A stretch of 6,524 nt of DNA. Origin: an uncultured Porphyromonadaceae bacterium. GTDB lineage: Bacteria > Bacteroidota > Bacteroidia > Bacteroidales > Muribaculaceae. The notes under the pieces are model-generated. The model was not told where the DNA came from. It saw nothing but the letters and a program-made list of their open reading frames with translations, and made no database searches. Positions 1-6,472 of this stretch are shown piece by piece; the stretch's first letter is position 1; every line of letters begins with the position of its first letter. The stretch spans positions 1 to 6,524 of the forward strand of contig USNC01000079.1 in NCBI GenBank assembly GCA_900555915.1, given 5' to 3'. The position numbers were made by a program, and so were the translations under genes.

Positions 1-50
1 TACGAGATCGCTCAGTGTCTCGTGGGCTCGGAGATGTGTATAAGAGACAG
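1..50 (+). other. Illumina Nextera i7 adapter (artefact)
   Basis: Bases 1-8 (tacgagat) are the end of the P7 oligonucleotide, bases 9-16 (cgctcagt) are an 8-base i7 index, and bases 17-50 match the Nextera read-2 transposase adapter, ending in the 19-bp Tn5 mosaic end AGATGTGTATAAGAGACAG at 32-50. This is synthetic sequence left on the contig end, and native DNA begins at base 51. It should be trimmed before annotation. The inverted copy at the right end carries the same index. Confidence 0.98.
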
Positions 51-52
51 GG

Positions 53-736
53 CTCGACTTCACAGCCGGCCACAAGACAACCCGCTGCACCTACCTGTCG
101 CCCCTGACCTACACCGGTCCGGGCTACGGGCTGGCATATGAATGGCGCCACAAGGCCTGGAACGAGGGACGGACCGGAATGCAGGCAAGCGCGGATATCG
201 ACTACGGCTATCTGCTGAGTCCGGCGAAGAACTCCCGCATGTACGACCTATCTCTGTCGCTACAATGGGGAGTGGAGCAATACTGGACTCCGCTGAAAGG
301 GCTCAGCGTGTCGGCGGGCGCCACTGTGGGAGTCGACGGAGGGGCCATCTATCTGGTGCGCAACGGCAACAATCCTGTGCAGGCATTGTTCTGGGCCGGA
401 GCAAGCGCCACACTGCGGGGCACCTACAGCGGTCTGCGGCTCGCAGGCAAACCGCTCGACATATCGGCCTGCGCCGAGATTCCAACCGTAGGAGCCTTTT
501 TCTGCCCTGCCTACGGCGAGACCTACTATGAGATATACGTAGGCAACCACGGCGGTCTGGCGCACTTCGGATGGTGGGGCAACCGCCCGCAGGTGAAGGC
601 GAGAGTGACAGCCGACTGGAAATTGGGGAGAAACGCGCTCAGCATCGGTGTTGAATACCGCTACCAGGGGCTGGAATGCAACAGCATCACCACGCGCCAG
701 GCGCAATGCTCCGCCATAGTCGGCATCAGTTTCTAA
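53..736 (+). CDS. DUF3316-like outer-membrane beta-barrel protein, 5'-truncated
   Basis: The frame is open from the adapter junction to the TAA at 734-736, giving 227 native residues. The first Met (base 179) is residue 43, and clearly related-looking protein sequence precedes it, so the true start lies outside the window. The protein alternates aromatic/hydrophobic and polar residues in short runs separated by Gly/Asn-rich turns, and it ends in Phe (VGISF), as expected of an outer-membrane beta-barrel. Landmarks are TYLSPLTYTGPGYGL (residues 13-27), RNGNNP (103-108) and GAFFCPAYGETYYEIY (147-162). From memory these resemble the DUF3316 proteins of Bacteroidales, whose function is unknown. 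No signal peptide can be judged because the N-terminus is missing. It converges on the mannan operon and shares a terminator with it, so a role in mannan use is not implied. The barrel call is fairly safe; the DUF3316 assignment is less so. Confidence 0.75.
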   Translation, partial: LDFTAGHKTTRCTYLSPLTYTGPGYGLAYEWRHKAWNEGRTGMQASADIDYGYLLSPAKNSRMYDLSLSLQWGVEQYWTPLKGLSVSAGATVGVDGGAIYLVRNGNNPVQALFWAGASATLRGTYSGLRLAGKPLDISACAEIPTVGAFFCPAYGETYYEIYVGNHGGLAHFGWWGNRPQVKARVTADWKLGRNALSIGVEYRYQGLECNSITTRQAQCSAIVGISF

Positions 737-761
737 GCCAGGCCCGCATCCATTCCGCAAC

Positions 762-810
762 GATGCAAAAGAGAAGGACCCGCCCAACGCGAGTCCTTCT
801 CTTTTGCATC
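762..810. terminator. Bidirectional intrinsic terminator between convergent genes
   Basis: Arms 762-779 (gatgcaaaagagaaggac) and 793-810 form a perfect 18-bp stem. The 13-base spacer (780-792) can add three more G-C pairs (781-783 with 789-791) past one mismatch. An A4 tract in the left arm pairs with a T4 tract in the right arm, so on either strand the U-run falls at the 3' side of the inner GC-containing stem. This is the usual AAAAGAG...CTCTTTT form in Bacteroidetes. It sits 25 bases after the stop of the DUF3316-like gene and 9 bases after the epimerase stop on the other strand, so it can end both transcripts. Confidence 0.9.
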
Positions 811-819
811 ATCATGTCT

Positions 820-2052
820 TCACGGCAAAGCCACATGAAGCAGCGCGTCTATCTGGCGCATACCTTCAAGACACATGCGCGAATTATGATACGGACATTT
901 CCAGAATCCTGCCTTGTCGTCGGCATAACGCGCAATGTCTTCGCCTGAAGCAAGATCGGCAGGCAGACCTGAGCGGCGCCACCACCACTCGCCATGCTCA
1001 TGATCGGCAAGATTTTCACTGATATAACGCCACGCCGCCAACGCTTTTGCCGCGGCGGAATCGTCGGCATGGAATCTCGCGAGATAGAGCAGACCCACTA
1101 CCGCCTCCGCCTGAACCCACCAGTGGCGGTCAGTGTCGAGACGGCCGTCATCGTGAAGTTCGTAGACCATCGAACCATCCGGCTGCAGACCCTCCAGCGA
1201 TGCCACGGCAAGCCGTCCGGTAGCCTCCAGCGTCTCATCGAGCAGCGCGGCGTCGCCTATCACCTGGGCAGCCTCCAGCATAAGCCAGGAGGCCTCAATG
1301 TCATGACCGTAAGACACACCGTGCTCCACACGCTTCATATCCCCGTCGAAGAAGAGCCCCATGTGGGAAGTCGACTTGTCGACAATCACATCGTTGAAAA
1401 TACGGAGCAGCGCGGTAGTGGCCTCAAGCGACTCGTCGGTGCGCCATATCCTGAGGAGATTGGTATAGCCTTCCAGAATATGGAGATGCGTGTTCATGGT
1501 CTTTTCCGAATTCAGATCCTTGTCGCTCAGGCGCATGTCGGAAATCGGTTGCCAATCGCGCGTGGCCGCCTCGAAATAACCCACACCGTCATGGTCGCGG
1601 CTATACTTCTCGATGCATCTGAAAAGCGCCACAGCATCGTCGAGAGCCTCTTTCTCACCTGTCAGCATATAGTATTCGCTGAGCGCATATATGGCGAAAG
1701 CGATGGCATAATGCTGCTTCTTGGTGTCGCATGGCGTACCGTCGGGATTGACAGACCAGTAGCAGCCGCCAAACTCACGGTCGATGAAACAATCCGTGAA
1801 ATATCGGAACTGCCGTCGTGCCGCCTCTCCATATGATTTCTCGCCGAGTTCACGCGCCGCCGCAGAATATGTCCAGAGTATGCGGGCATTGAGGATACAT
1901 CCGCGCGGAGCCCCGGGATGAAGAGTCTCCTCCCAGTCGCGCCGTCCGTAGTATCCTCCCTCCGGATCTTCCATCCGCGACCAATAAGGCAATATGTTCT
2001 GCTGAAGGTTGACACGGAGTTCATCCTTCATGGCTTTCAATTCTTCTTGCAT
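820..2052 (-). CDS. Cellobiose 2-epimerase (AGE family)
   Basis: This 410-residue cytoplasmic enzyme belongs to the N-acylglucosamine 2-epimerase/cellobiose 2-epimerase family, an (alpha/alpha)6 barrel. In mannan pathways it epimerises the reducing-end C2, turning beta-1,4-mannobiose into 4-O-beta-mannosyl-glucose for the phosphorylase. Residues expected for the active site are all present and well spaced: Arg57 (NARILW), His189 (MNTHLHILE), His250 and Glu253 (SYGHDIEASW), and His389 (KCPYHN). They match Arg52, His184, His243, Glu246 and His374 of the Ruminococcus albus enzyme, as I recall its numbering. Aromatic sugar-binding segments HWW (310-312) and WWW (356-358) are also there. The ATG at 2050-2052 is 5 bases after the upstream transporter's stop, which suggests coupled translation. 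A second Met at residue 8 is a possible alternative start. It is the last gene of the operon, with the terminator just downstream. Length and motifs favour cellobiose 2-epimerase over a GlcNAc 2-epimerase. Confidence 0.92.
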   Translation of the reverse strand: MQEELKAMKDELRVNLQQNILPYWSRMEDPEGGYYGRRDWEETLHPGAPRGCILNARILWTYSAAARELGEKSYGEAARRQFRYFTDCFIDREFGGCYWSVNPDGTPCDTKKQHYAIAFAIYALSEYYMLTGEKEALDDAVALFRCIEKYSRDHDGVGYFEAATRDWQPISDMRLSDKDLNSEKTMNTHLHILEGYTNLLRIWRTDESLEATTALLRIFNDVIVDKSTSHMGLFFDGDMKRVEHGVSYGHDIEASWLMLEAAQVIGDAALLDETLEATGRLAVASLEGLQPDGSMVYELHDDGRLDTDRHWWVQAEAVVGLLYLARFHADDSAAAKALAAWRYISENLADHEHGEWWWRRSGLPADLASGEDIARYADDKAGFWKCPYHNSRMCLEGMRQIDALLHVALP

Positions 2053-2057
2053 AGTGA

Positions 2058-3494
2058 TCAGTTGTTGATATCGTTGAAATTATCGGATATTGCCGCAGCC
2101 TCCGCGTTGCGGCGTATTTTGAGTTCGTCGGCTATGGTCTTCACCTTCTCTGTGTCGAGCGGATAGAAATAGATCGACAATACCGCGACCGCAGCCACGC
2201 CGGCCGGAATGAAACTCATCAGGGCCCAGAGGCAACCTATGGCCTGCGAGGGCTGGACACCCGCTGTGACGCCGGCCACATCGGGAGTGACATATCCGCA
2301 TGCGCTGAGAAGCCAGAGCACCGCAGCGCCGCCGATAGCACCGCCGAATTTCTGGGCCATCGACGACGACGAGAATATAAGACCGGTGGACGCAGTGTGG
2401 AACCTATGTTCGGAATAGTCCGCCACATCGGCATACATGGCCCAGACAAGCGGCGACATGATTCCGGTGAAGACCGAGATGACGATCTGGCATATGAGCA
2501 TGGCAAACATACCCACCGGCGACACCGGGAGGAAGAAGAAAACAATACTGAGCACCACCAGACATGCATTCACTATGAAGAATGTTCTCTTCTTGCCCAG
2601 TTTGTTGACGATAGGCACAGCAAGCGCCACACCCGCCATGTTGGCCACCTCGCCAATGCTCAGGAAGAGACCGGAATAGAACAGCACCGACAGTCCGAAA
2701 AGCCACATGTTGGCGTCCGGGCCGATGACGTCAGCGAAGAAATATGCCACTGTGGCGCCTCTCACCGTATTGAAAAGATTCGAGCAGAGGGCTGCGGCGA
2801 TAAGTATCCACCAAGGCTTATTGCTAAGGAGCGCCTTGAAGTCGTTGCCCACACCCACCGAACTTTTCGTATGCACCTCTTCCTTAGTCATGAAGAAACA
2901 TATGAGGAAAAGCGCGAAACAAACGGCAGCGATAAGCACCATCGACCACTGCCAGCCGTCGGCTACCGTCATTCCCATCGAATTCTGGAACAGAGAGCAC
3001 AGAGGCTCCCAGGAAGCAAGGGCAATGAAAGAGCCCGCATAGGCAAAGAACATGCGGAACGACGAATAGACGGTCTTTTCCTTCGGATCGTCGGTGATGA
3101 CACCGAGCATCGCTCCATAAGGCACATTGATACCCGTGTACACGGTCATCATCATGATATAGGTGAAATAAGCCCATATCAGTTTGCCGGCATAGTCAAA
3201 ACCGGGAGTCGTGAAGAGCAGTATGCCGCAGATGGCGAACGGACCGGCAAACCAGAGCAGATACGGCCGGTATTTACCCATCCGGGTATTGGTGCGGTCG
3301 GCCACTATGCCCATCATCGGGTCGGACACCGCATCCCAGATGCGGGTAGCCATCACAAGGACACCTGCATCGATAAGAGAGAGACCGAATACGTTGGAAT
3401 AGAAGAAAGGAAGATAATAGCTGAAGATTTTCCAGAACATGGATGACGCCATGTCGCCGAAACCATAGCCTATTTTTCTTTTAAGATTGTGCAT
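2058..3494 (-). CDS. GPH-family sugar:cation symporter, copy 1
   Basis: This 478-residue inner-membrane protein of the glycoside-pentoside-hexuronide:cation symporter family (MelB-like, major facilitator fold) has about 12 hydrophobic segments. By context it imports beta-1,4-mannobiose or a related mannoside. Landmarks are GYGFGD (9-14); RIWDAVSDPMMG (51-62), with Asp54 and Asp58 matching the MelB helix II cation-site aspartates; DRTNTRMGKYRP (66-77); INVPYGAM (122-129), where Asn123 replaces MelB Asp124; and the conserved block from WAMYAD (351) to GGAIGGA (384-390). MelB Asp19 is Ser18 here. The ATG at 3492-3494 is preferred because the protein then begins MHNLKRKIGYG, like its paralogue. 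The frame can be extended 33 bases to a TTG, but that codon lies inside a hairpin and adds 11 residues unlike the family. It is followed 5 bases later by the epimerase and preceded by its paralogue. Family certain; substrate inferred. Confidence 0.92.
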   Translation of the reverse strand: MHNLKRKIGYGFGDMASSMFWKIFSYYLPFFYSNVFGLSLIDAGVLVMATRIWDAVSDPMMGIVADRTNTRMGKYRPYLLWFAGPFAICGILLFTTPGFDYAGKLIWAYFTYIMMMTVYTGINVPYGAMLGVITDDPKEKTVYSSFRMFFAYAGSFIALASWEPLCSLFQNSMGMTVADGWQWSMVLIAAVCFALFLICFFMTKEEVHTKSSVGVGNDFKALLSNKPWWILIAAALCSNLFNTVRGATVAYFFADVIGPDANMWLFGLSVLFYSGLFLSIGEVANMAGVALAVPIVNKLGKKRTFFIVNACLVVLSIVFFFLPVSPVGMFAMLICQIVISVFTGIMSPLVWAMYADVADYSEHRFHTASTGLIFSSSSMAQKFGGAIGGAAVLWLLSACGYVTPDVAGVTAGVQPSQAIGCLWALMSFIPAGVAAVAVLSIYFYPLDTEKVKTIADELKIRRNAEAAAISDNFNDINN

Positions 3495-3514
3495 CAGATA
3501 AGAAGGTTGTGAAT

Positions 3515-3537
3515 CGGCTTCACGCAAGCGGAAGCCG
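3515..3537 (-). promoter_or_regulatory. Stem-loop between the two transporter genes
   Basis: The 7-bp perfect arms cggcttc (3515-3521) and gaagccg (3531-3537) enclose a 9-base loop that could form two further C-G pairs. It lies 20 bases upstream of the copy 1 ATG and overlaps the alternative TTG start. No U-run follows on the transcribed (minus) strand, so it does not look like an intrinsic terminator. It may affect stability, processing or translation of the downstream cistron; this is inference. Confidence 0.5.
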
Positions 3538-3560
3538 GAGTTTAGAAAGAATAAAAAAGA

Positions 3561-4988
3561 TCAACTGTCGATATCATCGAAATTATTCGACACGGATGCC
3601 GAGACGGCGTTGCGGCGAATATTGAGTTCGTCGGAAAGCACCTTCATGCGCCGTGTGGTCAGAGGATAGAAGAAAACAGCCACAGCCGAGATCACCGCCA
3701 CGCAGGCCGGCAAGAAACTCATCAGAGCCCAGAGGCAGAAGACCGCCTCCTCAGGCTGTGTCCAGTAGCCGCCCGAGTTCTCATATCCGCAGATACCGAG
3801 CAGCCACAGCACGCCGGCTCCGCCGATGGCACCGCCGAACTTCTGCGCCATCGAGGAAGACGAGAATATGAGTCCGGTAGAGGAGGAATGGAACTTGTGT
3901 TCGGAATAATCGGCACAATCGGCATACATGGCCCAGATCAGCGGCGACAGGATTCCGGTAAGCACGGATATTACAATCTGCAGAATCAGCATGAAGAACA
4001 TACCCATTGGCGACACCGGCATGAAAAAGAACGCCACACTCAGGGCCGCGAGAAGGATATTCACCACCATATATGTGGTCTTCTTGCCTATCATGTCCAC
4101 AATCGGCACCGCCAGAGCCACGCCGATTATATTCCCCACCTCTCCGATACTGAGGAACAGACCGGAGTAGAACAGCACATATATGCCGAACAACCACATG
4201 GTCGCCCCTCCACCGATGACATCGGCGAAGAAATATGCCACAGTGGCACCTCTCAACGTATTGAACAGATTTGAATTCAGCGCCAGCAGGATAAGTATCC
4301 ACCACGGCTTATTGCTGAAAAGCGACTTGAAGTCATGGCCCACGCCAACAGAACTGCCGGTATGCACCACTTCCTTAGTCATCAGGAAACAGATGATGAA
4401 CAGAGCGAAACATATGACCGCGATAAAGATCATGGCCGCCTGCCAGCTGGAAGTGACCGACATCTCGAAAGAGTTCTGACAGAGCGAGCAGAGAGGTTCC
4501 CACACGGCAAGGGCGAAGAAAGAACCGGTGTAGGCAAAAAACATGCGGAAAGAAGAATACACCGTTTTCTCGCCGGGGTCTCTCGTGATGACTCCGAGCA
4601 TCGCCGCATATGGCACGTTGATGCCGGTATAGACAGTCATCATGAGCACATAGGTGAAGCAAGCCCAGAACAATTTTCCGGCATAATCAAAATTCGGGGT
4701 CGTGAAGAGCAATACGCCGCATATGGCGAATGGAGCTGCAAACCACAGCAGATACGGACGGTATTTGCCCATCTTCGTATTCGTGCGGTCGGCTATGACT
4801 CCCATCATCAGGTCAGACACCGCGTCCCAGACACGGGTGGCCAGAACGAGGATTCCTGCATCCACCAGCGTGAGGCCGAAAACGTTGGAATAGAAAAACG
4901 GCAGATAATAACTGAAAATCTTCCAGAACATGGAGGTAGCCATGTCGCCGAAGCCATATCCGATTTTTCTTGAGAGATTGCGCATCAT
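3561..4988 (-). CDS. GPH-family sugar:cation symporter, copy 2
   Basis: A second MelB-like inner-membrane symporter of 475 residues, roughly 70% identical by eye to the downstream copy and the same along nearly its whole length, so the two arose by tandem duplication. The helix II acidic pair is kept (Asp55 and Asp59 in RVWDAVSDLMMG), but the Pro that usually follows the second Asp is Leu60. The segments that differ most from copy 1 are the loop before the sixth membrane segment (about 168-182), the segment at GGATMWLFGIYV, and the loop before the last membrane segment, where this copy is about four residues shorter. ATGATG at 4983-4988 offers two starts: 4988 is given, while 4985 aligns exactly with the start of copy 1. 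The frame reaches back to a GTG at 5025-5027, but this lies at the base of the loop of a strong hairpin and is unlikely. By position between GH130 and epimerase, it imports a mannan oligosaccharide; its substrate relative to copy 1 is unknown. Confidence 0.92.
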   Translation of the reverse strand: MMRNLSRKIGYGFGDMATSMFWKIFSYYLPFFYSNVFGLTLVDAGILVLATRVWDAVSDLMMGVIADRTNTKMGKYRPYLLWFAAPFAICGVLLFTTPNFDYAGKLFWACFTYVLMMTVYTGINVPYAAMLGVITRDPGEKTVYSSFRMFFAYTGSFFALAVWEPLCSLCQNSFEMSVTSSWQAAMIFIAVICFALFIICFLMTKEVVHTGSSVGVGHDFKSLFSNKPWWILILLALNSNLFNTLRGATVAYFFADVIGGGATMWLFGIYVLFYSGLFLSIGEVGNIIGVALAVPIVDMIGKKTTYMVVNILLAALSVAFFFMPVSPMGMFFMLILQIVISVLTGILSPLIWAMYADCADYSEHKFHSSSTGLIFSSSSMAQKFGGAIGGAGVLWLLGICGYENSGGYWTQPEEAVFCLWALMSFLPACVAVISAVAVFFYPLTTRRMKVLSDELNIRRNAVSASVSNNFDDIDS

Positions 4989-5007
4989 GATGTTGAGAGG
5001 TAAGATA

Positions 5008-5058
5008 CGGGACGGGATGCCGCGCACATATTGTAGAATGGCGCGACATCCGGTCCCG
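5008..5058 (-). promoter_or_regulatory. Strong intercistronic stem-loop (GH130 to transporter)
   Basis: Arms 5008-5025 and 5041-5058 are 18 bases each, with a 15-base A/T-rich loop (5026-5040). In the minus-strand transcript 16 positions are Watson-Crick pairs, one is a U.G wobble (5020/5046) and one a C.C mismatch (5014/5052). It fills most of the gap between the GH130 stop and the ATG of transporter copy 2, ending about 20 bases before that ATG. No U-run follows, so it is not a standard terminator. Likely roles are protecting the upstream GH130 message from 3' decay, or partial termination that sets the ratio of enzyme to transporter. Structure is seen; role is inferred. Confidence 0.75.
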
Positions 5059-5067
5059 GAATTTCGG

Positions 5068-6237
5068 TTAAGAATTCAAATATTTCTCGTTGGAATCGAT
5101 AAGACGGTTGATCGTCGCCACCGATGCCGAAGTGGTGAGGCCGTCTTCAGGCGTGTTGAGGCAATAGTCCACAAGCCTGTCAACAGTAGACGTGGCCACG
5201 TGCATTCTGGTGTCGGAAGATGCATAATAGATGAACACCTTGCCGTCCTCATCAGCGATCCAGCCGTTGGCAAACAGCACATTCATCACATCGCCTATGT
5301 ATTCGACACCGACCGGCGCCATGAAATATCCGCCCGGCGATGCTATCTTCTTCCATGGCTCCTCGAGCGATGTCATGTAGAGATAAAGCACATATCTGAG
5401 ACCGGAAGCACATCCGCGCACGCCATGAGCAAGATGCAGCCATCCTTTGGAAGTCTTGATGGGATGAGGGCCCTCGCCATTCTTCACCTCCTTGATGGTG
5501 TGATAGTAACGGCTGTCGATTATCATCTCACCCTTGACCTCGGCATTTTCCATATCGTCTATAAGAGCCCAGCCGATGCCTCCGCCGCTGCCGGCGTCGA
5601 TGAAGCCATCCTGCGGACGGGTATAGAGCGCGTATTTGCCATCCACAAATTCGGGATGAAGCACCACATTGCGCTGCTGCGACTTGCACTTCAGGTCGGG
5701 CAGACGCTGCCAGTTGACGAGGTCTTTCGTGCGCGCGATGCCACATGTGGCGGTGGCGGCAGAGAGGTCGCCGGGGCGGCTGTCGTCATGACGCTCCACA
5801 CAGAAGAGACCGTAGATCCACCCGTCCTCATGCCTTGTGAGGCGCATGTCGTATATGTTAGTGGCGGGATCGTCGGTGTCGGGCATAGTGATCGGGCGGT
5901 CCCAGAAACGGAAGTTGTCGATTCCGTTAGGGCTCTCGGCCACTGCGAAAAACGATTTCCTGTCGGAACCCTCGACGCGCACCACAATCACATACTTTCC
6001 TTCCCACTTGATGGCTCCGGAATTGAGTGTGGCGTTGCAGCCAATCCTCTCCATGAAATAGGGATTTGTGGCCGGATTGAAATCGTAGCGCCATTCGAGA
6101 GGCACCATCTCGGCAGTGACCACCGGATTCTCATACCGCTCGTAGACGCCGTTGCCGTCTACCGGAGTGTTCTTACGTGTGACCAGATTCTCGAAACGCT
6201 CGGTCACCGCTTTCTTTCTTTCTTCAAATATATCCAT
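5068..6237 (-). CDS. 4-O-beta-D-mannosyl-D-glucose phosphorylase (GH130_1)
   Basis: This 389-residue cytoplasmic phosphorylase has a five-bladed beta-propeller in the family. It cleaves 4-O-beta-mannosyl-glucose with phosphate to alpha-mannose 1-phosphate and glucose. It looks full length and closely resembles the Bacteroides fragilis enzyme BfMGP (about 390 residues) as I remember it. Asp130 in NIYDMRL matches the proposed general acid Asp131 of BfMGP, and Arg149 (CVERHD) matches its phosphate-binding Arg150. Other conserved blocks are NATLNSGAIKW (68-78), VRVEGSDRKSFFAVAESP (86-103), YTRPQDGF (205-212), KNGEGPHPIK (252-261) and YYASSDTRMHVATS (337-350). The ATG at 6235-6237 follows an A/T-rich leader without a Shine-Dalgarno sequence, normal for Bacteroidetes. 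It lies downstream of the mannanase and upstream of transporters and epimerase, the order known for mannan operons, which supports subfamily 1 rather than mannan-chain-acting GH130_2. No signal peptide is seen. Confidence 0.94.
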   Translation of the reverse strand: MDIFEERKKAVTERFENLVTRKNTPVDGNGVYERYENPVVTAEMVPLEWRYDFNPATNPYFMERIGCNATLNSGAIKWEGKYVIVVRVEGSDRKSFFAVAESPNGIDNFRFWDRPITMPDTDDPATNIYDMRLTRHEDGWIYGLFCVERHDDSRPGDLSAATATCGIARTKDLVNWQRLPDLKCKSQQRNVVLHPEFVDGKYALYTRPQDGFIDAGSGGGIGWALIDDMENAEVKGEMIIDSRYYHTIKEVKNGEGPHPIKTSKGWLHLAHGVRGCASGLRYVLYLYMTSLEEPWKKIASPGGYFMAPVGVEYIGDVMNVLFANGWIADEDGKVFIYYASSDTRMHVATSTVDRLVDYCLNTPEDGLTTSASVATINRLIDSNEKYLNS

Positions 6238-6267
6238 TATATCAATTTATGTTTTCAGATTAATATG

Positions 6268-6288
6268 GAAGTTGCTTGATACAACTTC
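6268..6288 (-). promoter_or_regulatory. Stem-loop between mannanase and GH130 genes
   Basis: The arms gaagttg (6268-6274) and caacttc (6282-6288) pair perfectly over 7 bp with a 7-base loop. It starts 6 bases after the GH26 stop codon and is followed on the transcribed strand by an A/T-rich 30-base leader to the GH130 ATG. There is no U-run directly after it. It could be a 3' stabiliser of the mannanase message or a weak attenuator. I see no convincing Bacteroidetes promoter (TAnnTTTG with upstream TTTG) in this gap. Confidence 0.45.
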
Positions 6289-6294
6289 AGAAAG

Positions 6295-6471
6295 TCACTT
6301 CACGAACAGCGCCCGTCCGCTGTCGTGAAACTTCTTGAAATCCTCGGCGGCAGGATGTCCGGGATAAGGCACATAGAAATGACCCGGTTTCATATTTTTC
6401 TCCGCGTTTCTCCATACGCATACATATGCCACGGGGATGGAGTCCAGCGCAGGCATAAGCACCCTTGTGTA
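6295..6471 (-). CDS. GH26 endo-beta-1,4-mannanase, C-terminal fragment
   Basis: Only the last 58 residues and the TGA stop (6295-6297) are present; the rest was lost at the contig end. The segment VAYVCVWRNA (residues 14-23) followed by HFYVPYPGHPAAEDFKKFHDSGRALF (31-56) is the typical end of Bacteroidetes GH26 mannanases: the last barrel strand with its VWRNA motif, then the P-YPG and DF-KF helix. The catalytic glutamates lie in the missing part. GH26 enzymes cut beta-1,4-mannan, often releasing mannobiose, so this gene would supply the substrate for the downstream transporters, epimerase and GH130 phosphorylase. It is upstream of the GH130 gene by 57 bases on the same strand and is probably the preceding operon gene. 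The frame continues rightwards into adapter sequence; the residues MCIRDR there are artefactual. The family call rests on C-terminal similarity and context only. Confidence 0.8.
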   Translation of the reverse strand, partial: YTRVLMPALDSIPVAYVCVWRNAEKNMKPGHFYVPYPGHPAAEDFKKFHDSGRALFVK

Positions 6472-6472
6472 C

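Noticed and set aside
994..1836. 280-codon open frame on the + strand
   Set aside because: Antisense shadow of the epimerase, whose active-site residues are all found on the minus strand.
2397..3446. 349-codon open frame on the + strand
   Set aside because: Antisense to transporter copy 1, with a low-complexity charged translation (many H, E, R). The minus frame has clear GPH motifs.
3549..3560. T-rich run on the minus strand just after the transporter copy 2 stop, a possible intrinsic terminator
   Set aside because: No adequate stem precedes it: only about 3 bp can form in the end of the coding region. The nearby 7-bp hairpin lies downstream of the run, so the order is wrong for termination.
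2058..4988. Duplicate transporter as an assembly error
   Set aside because: The copies differ throughout at both DNA and protein level and have different flanking gaps, so they are two real genes.
4930..6279. 449-codon open frame on the + strand
   Set aside because: It is antisense to the GH130 gene and the start of transporter copy 2. Its translation is rich in His/Arg and has no recognisable fold; it arises from codon bias in the real genes.
6238..6294. Internal promoter upstream of the GH130 gene
   Set aside because: The A/T-rich leader is suggestive, but no good TAnnTTTG box with an upstream TTTG is present.
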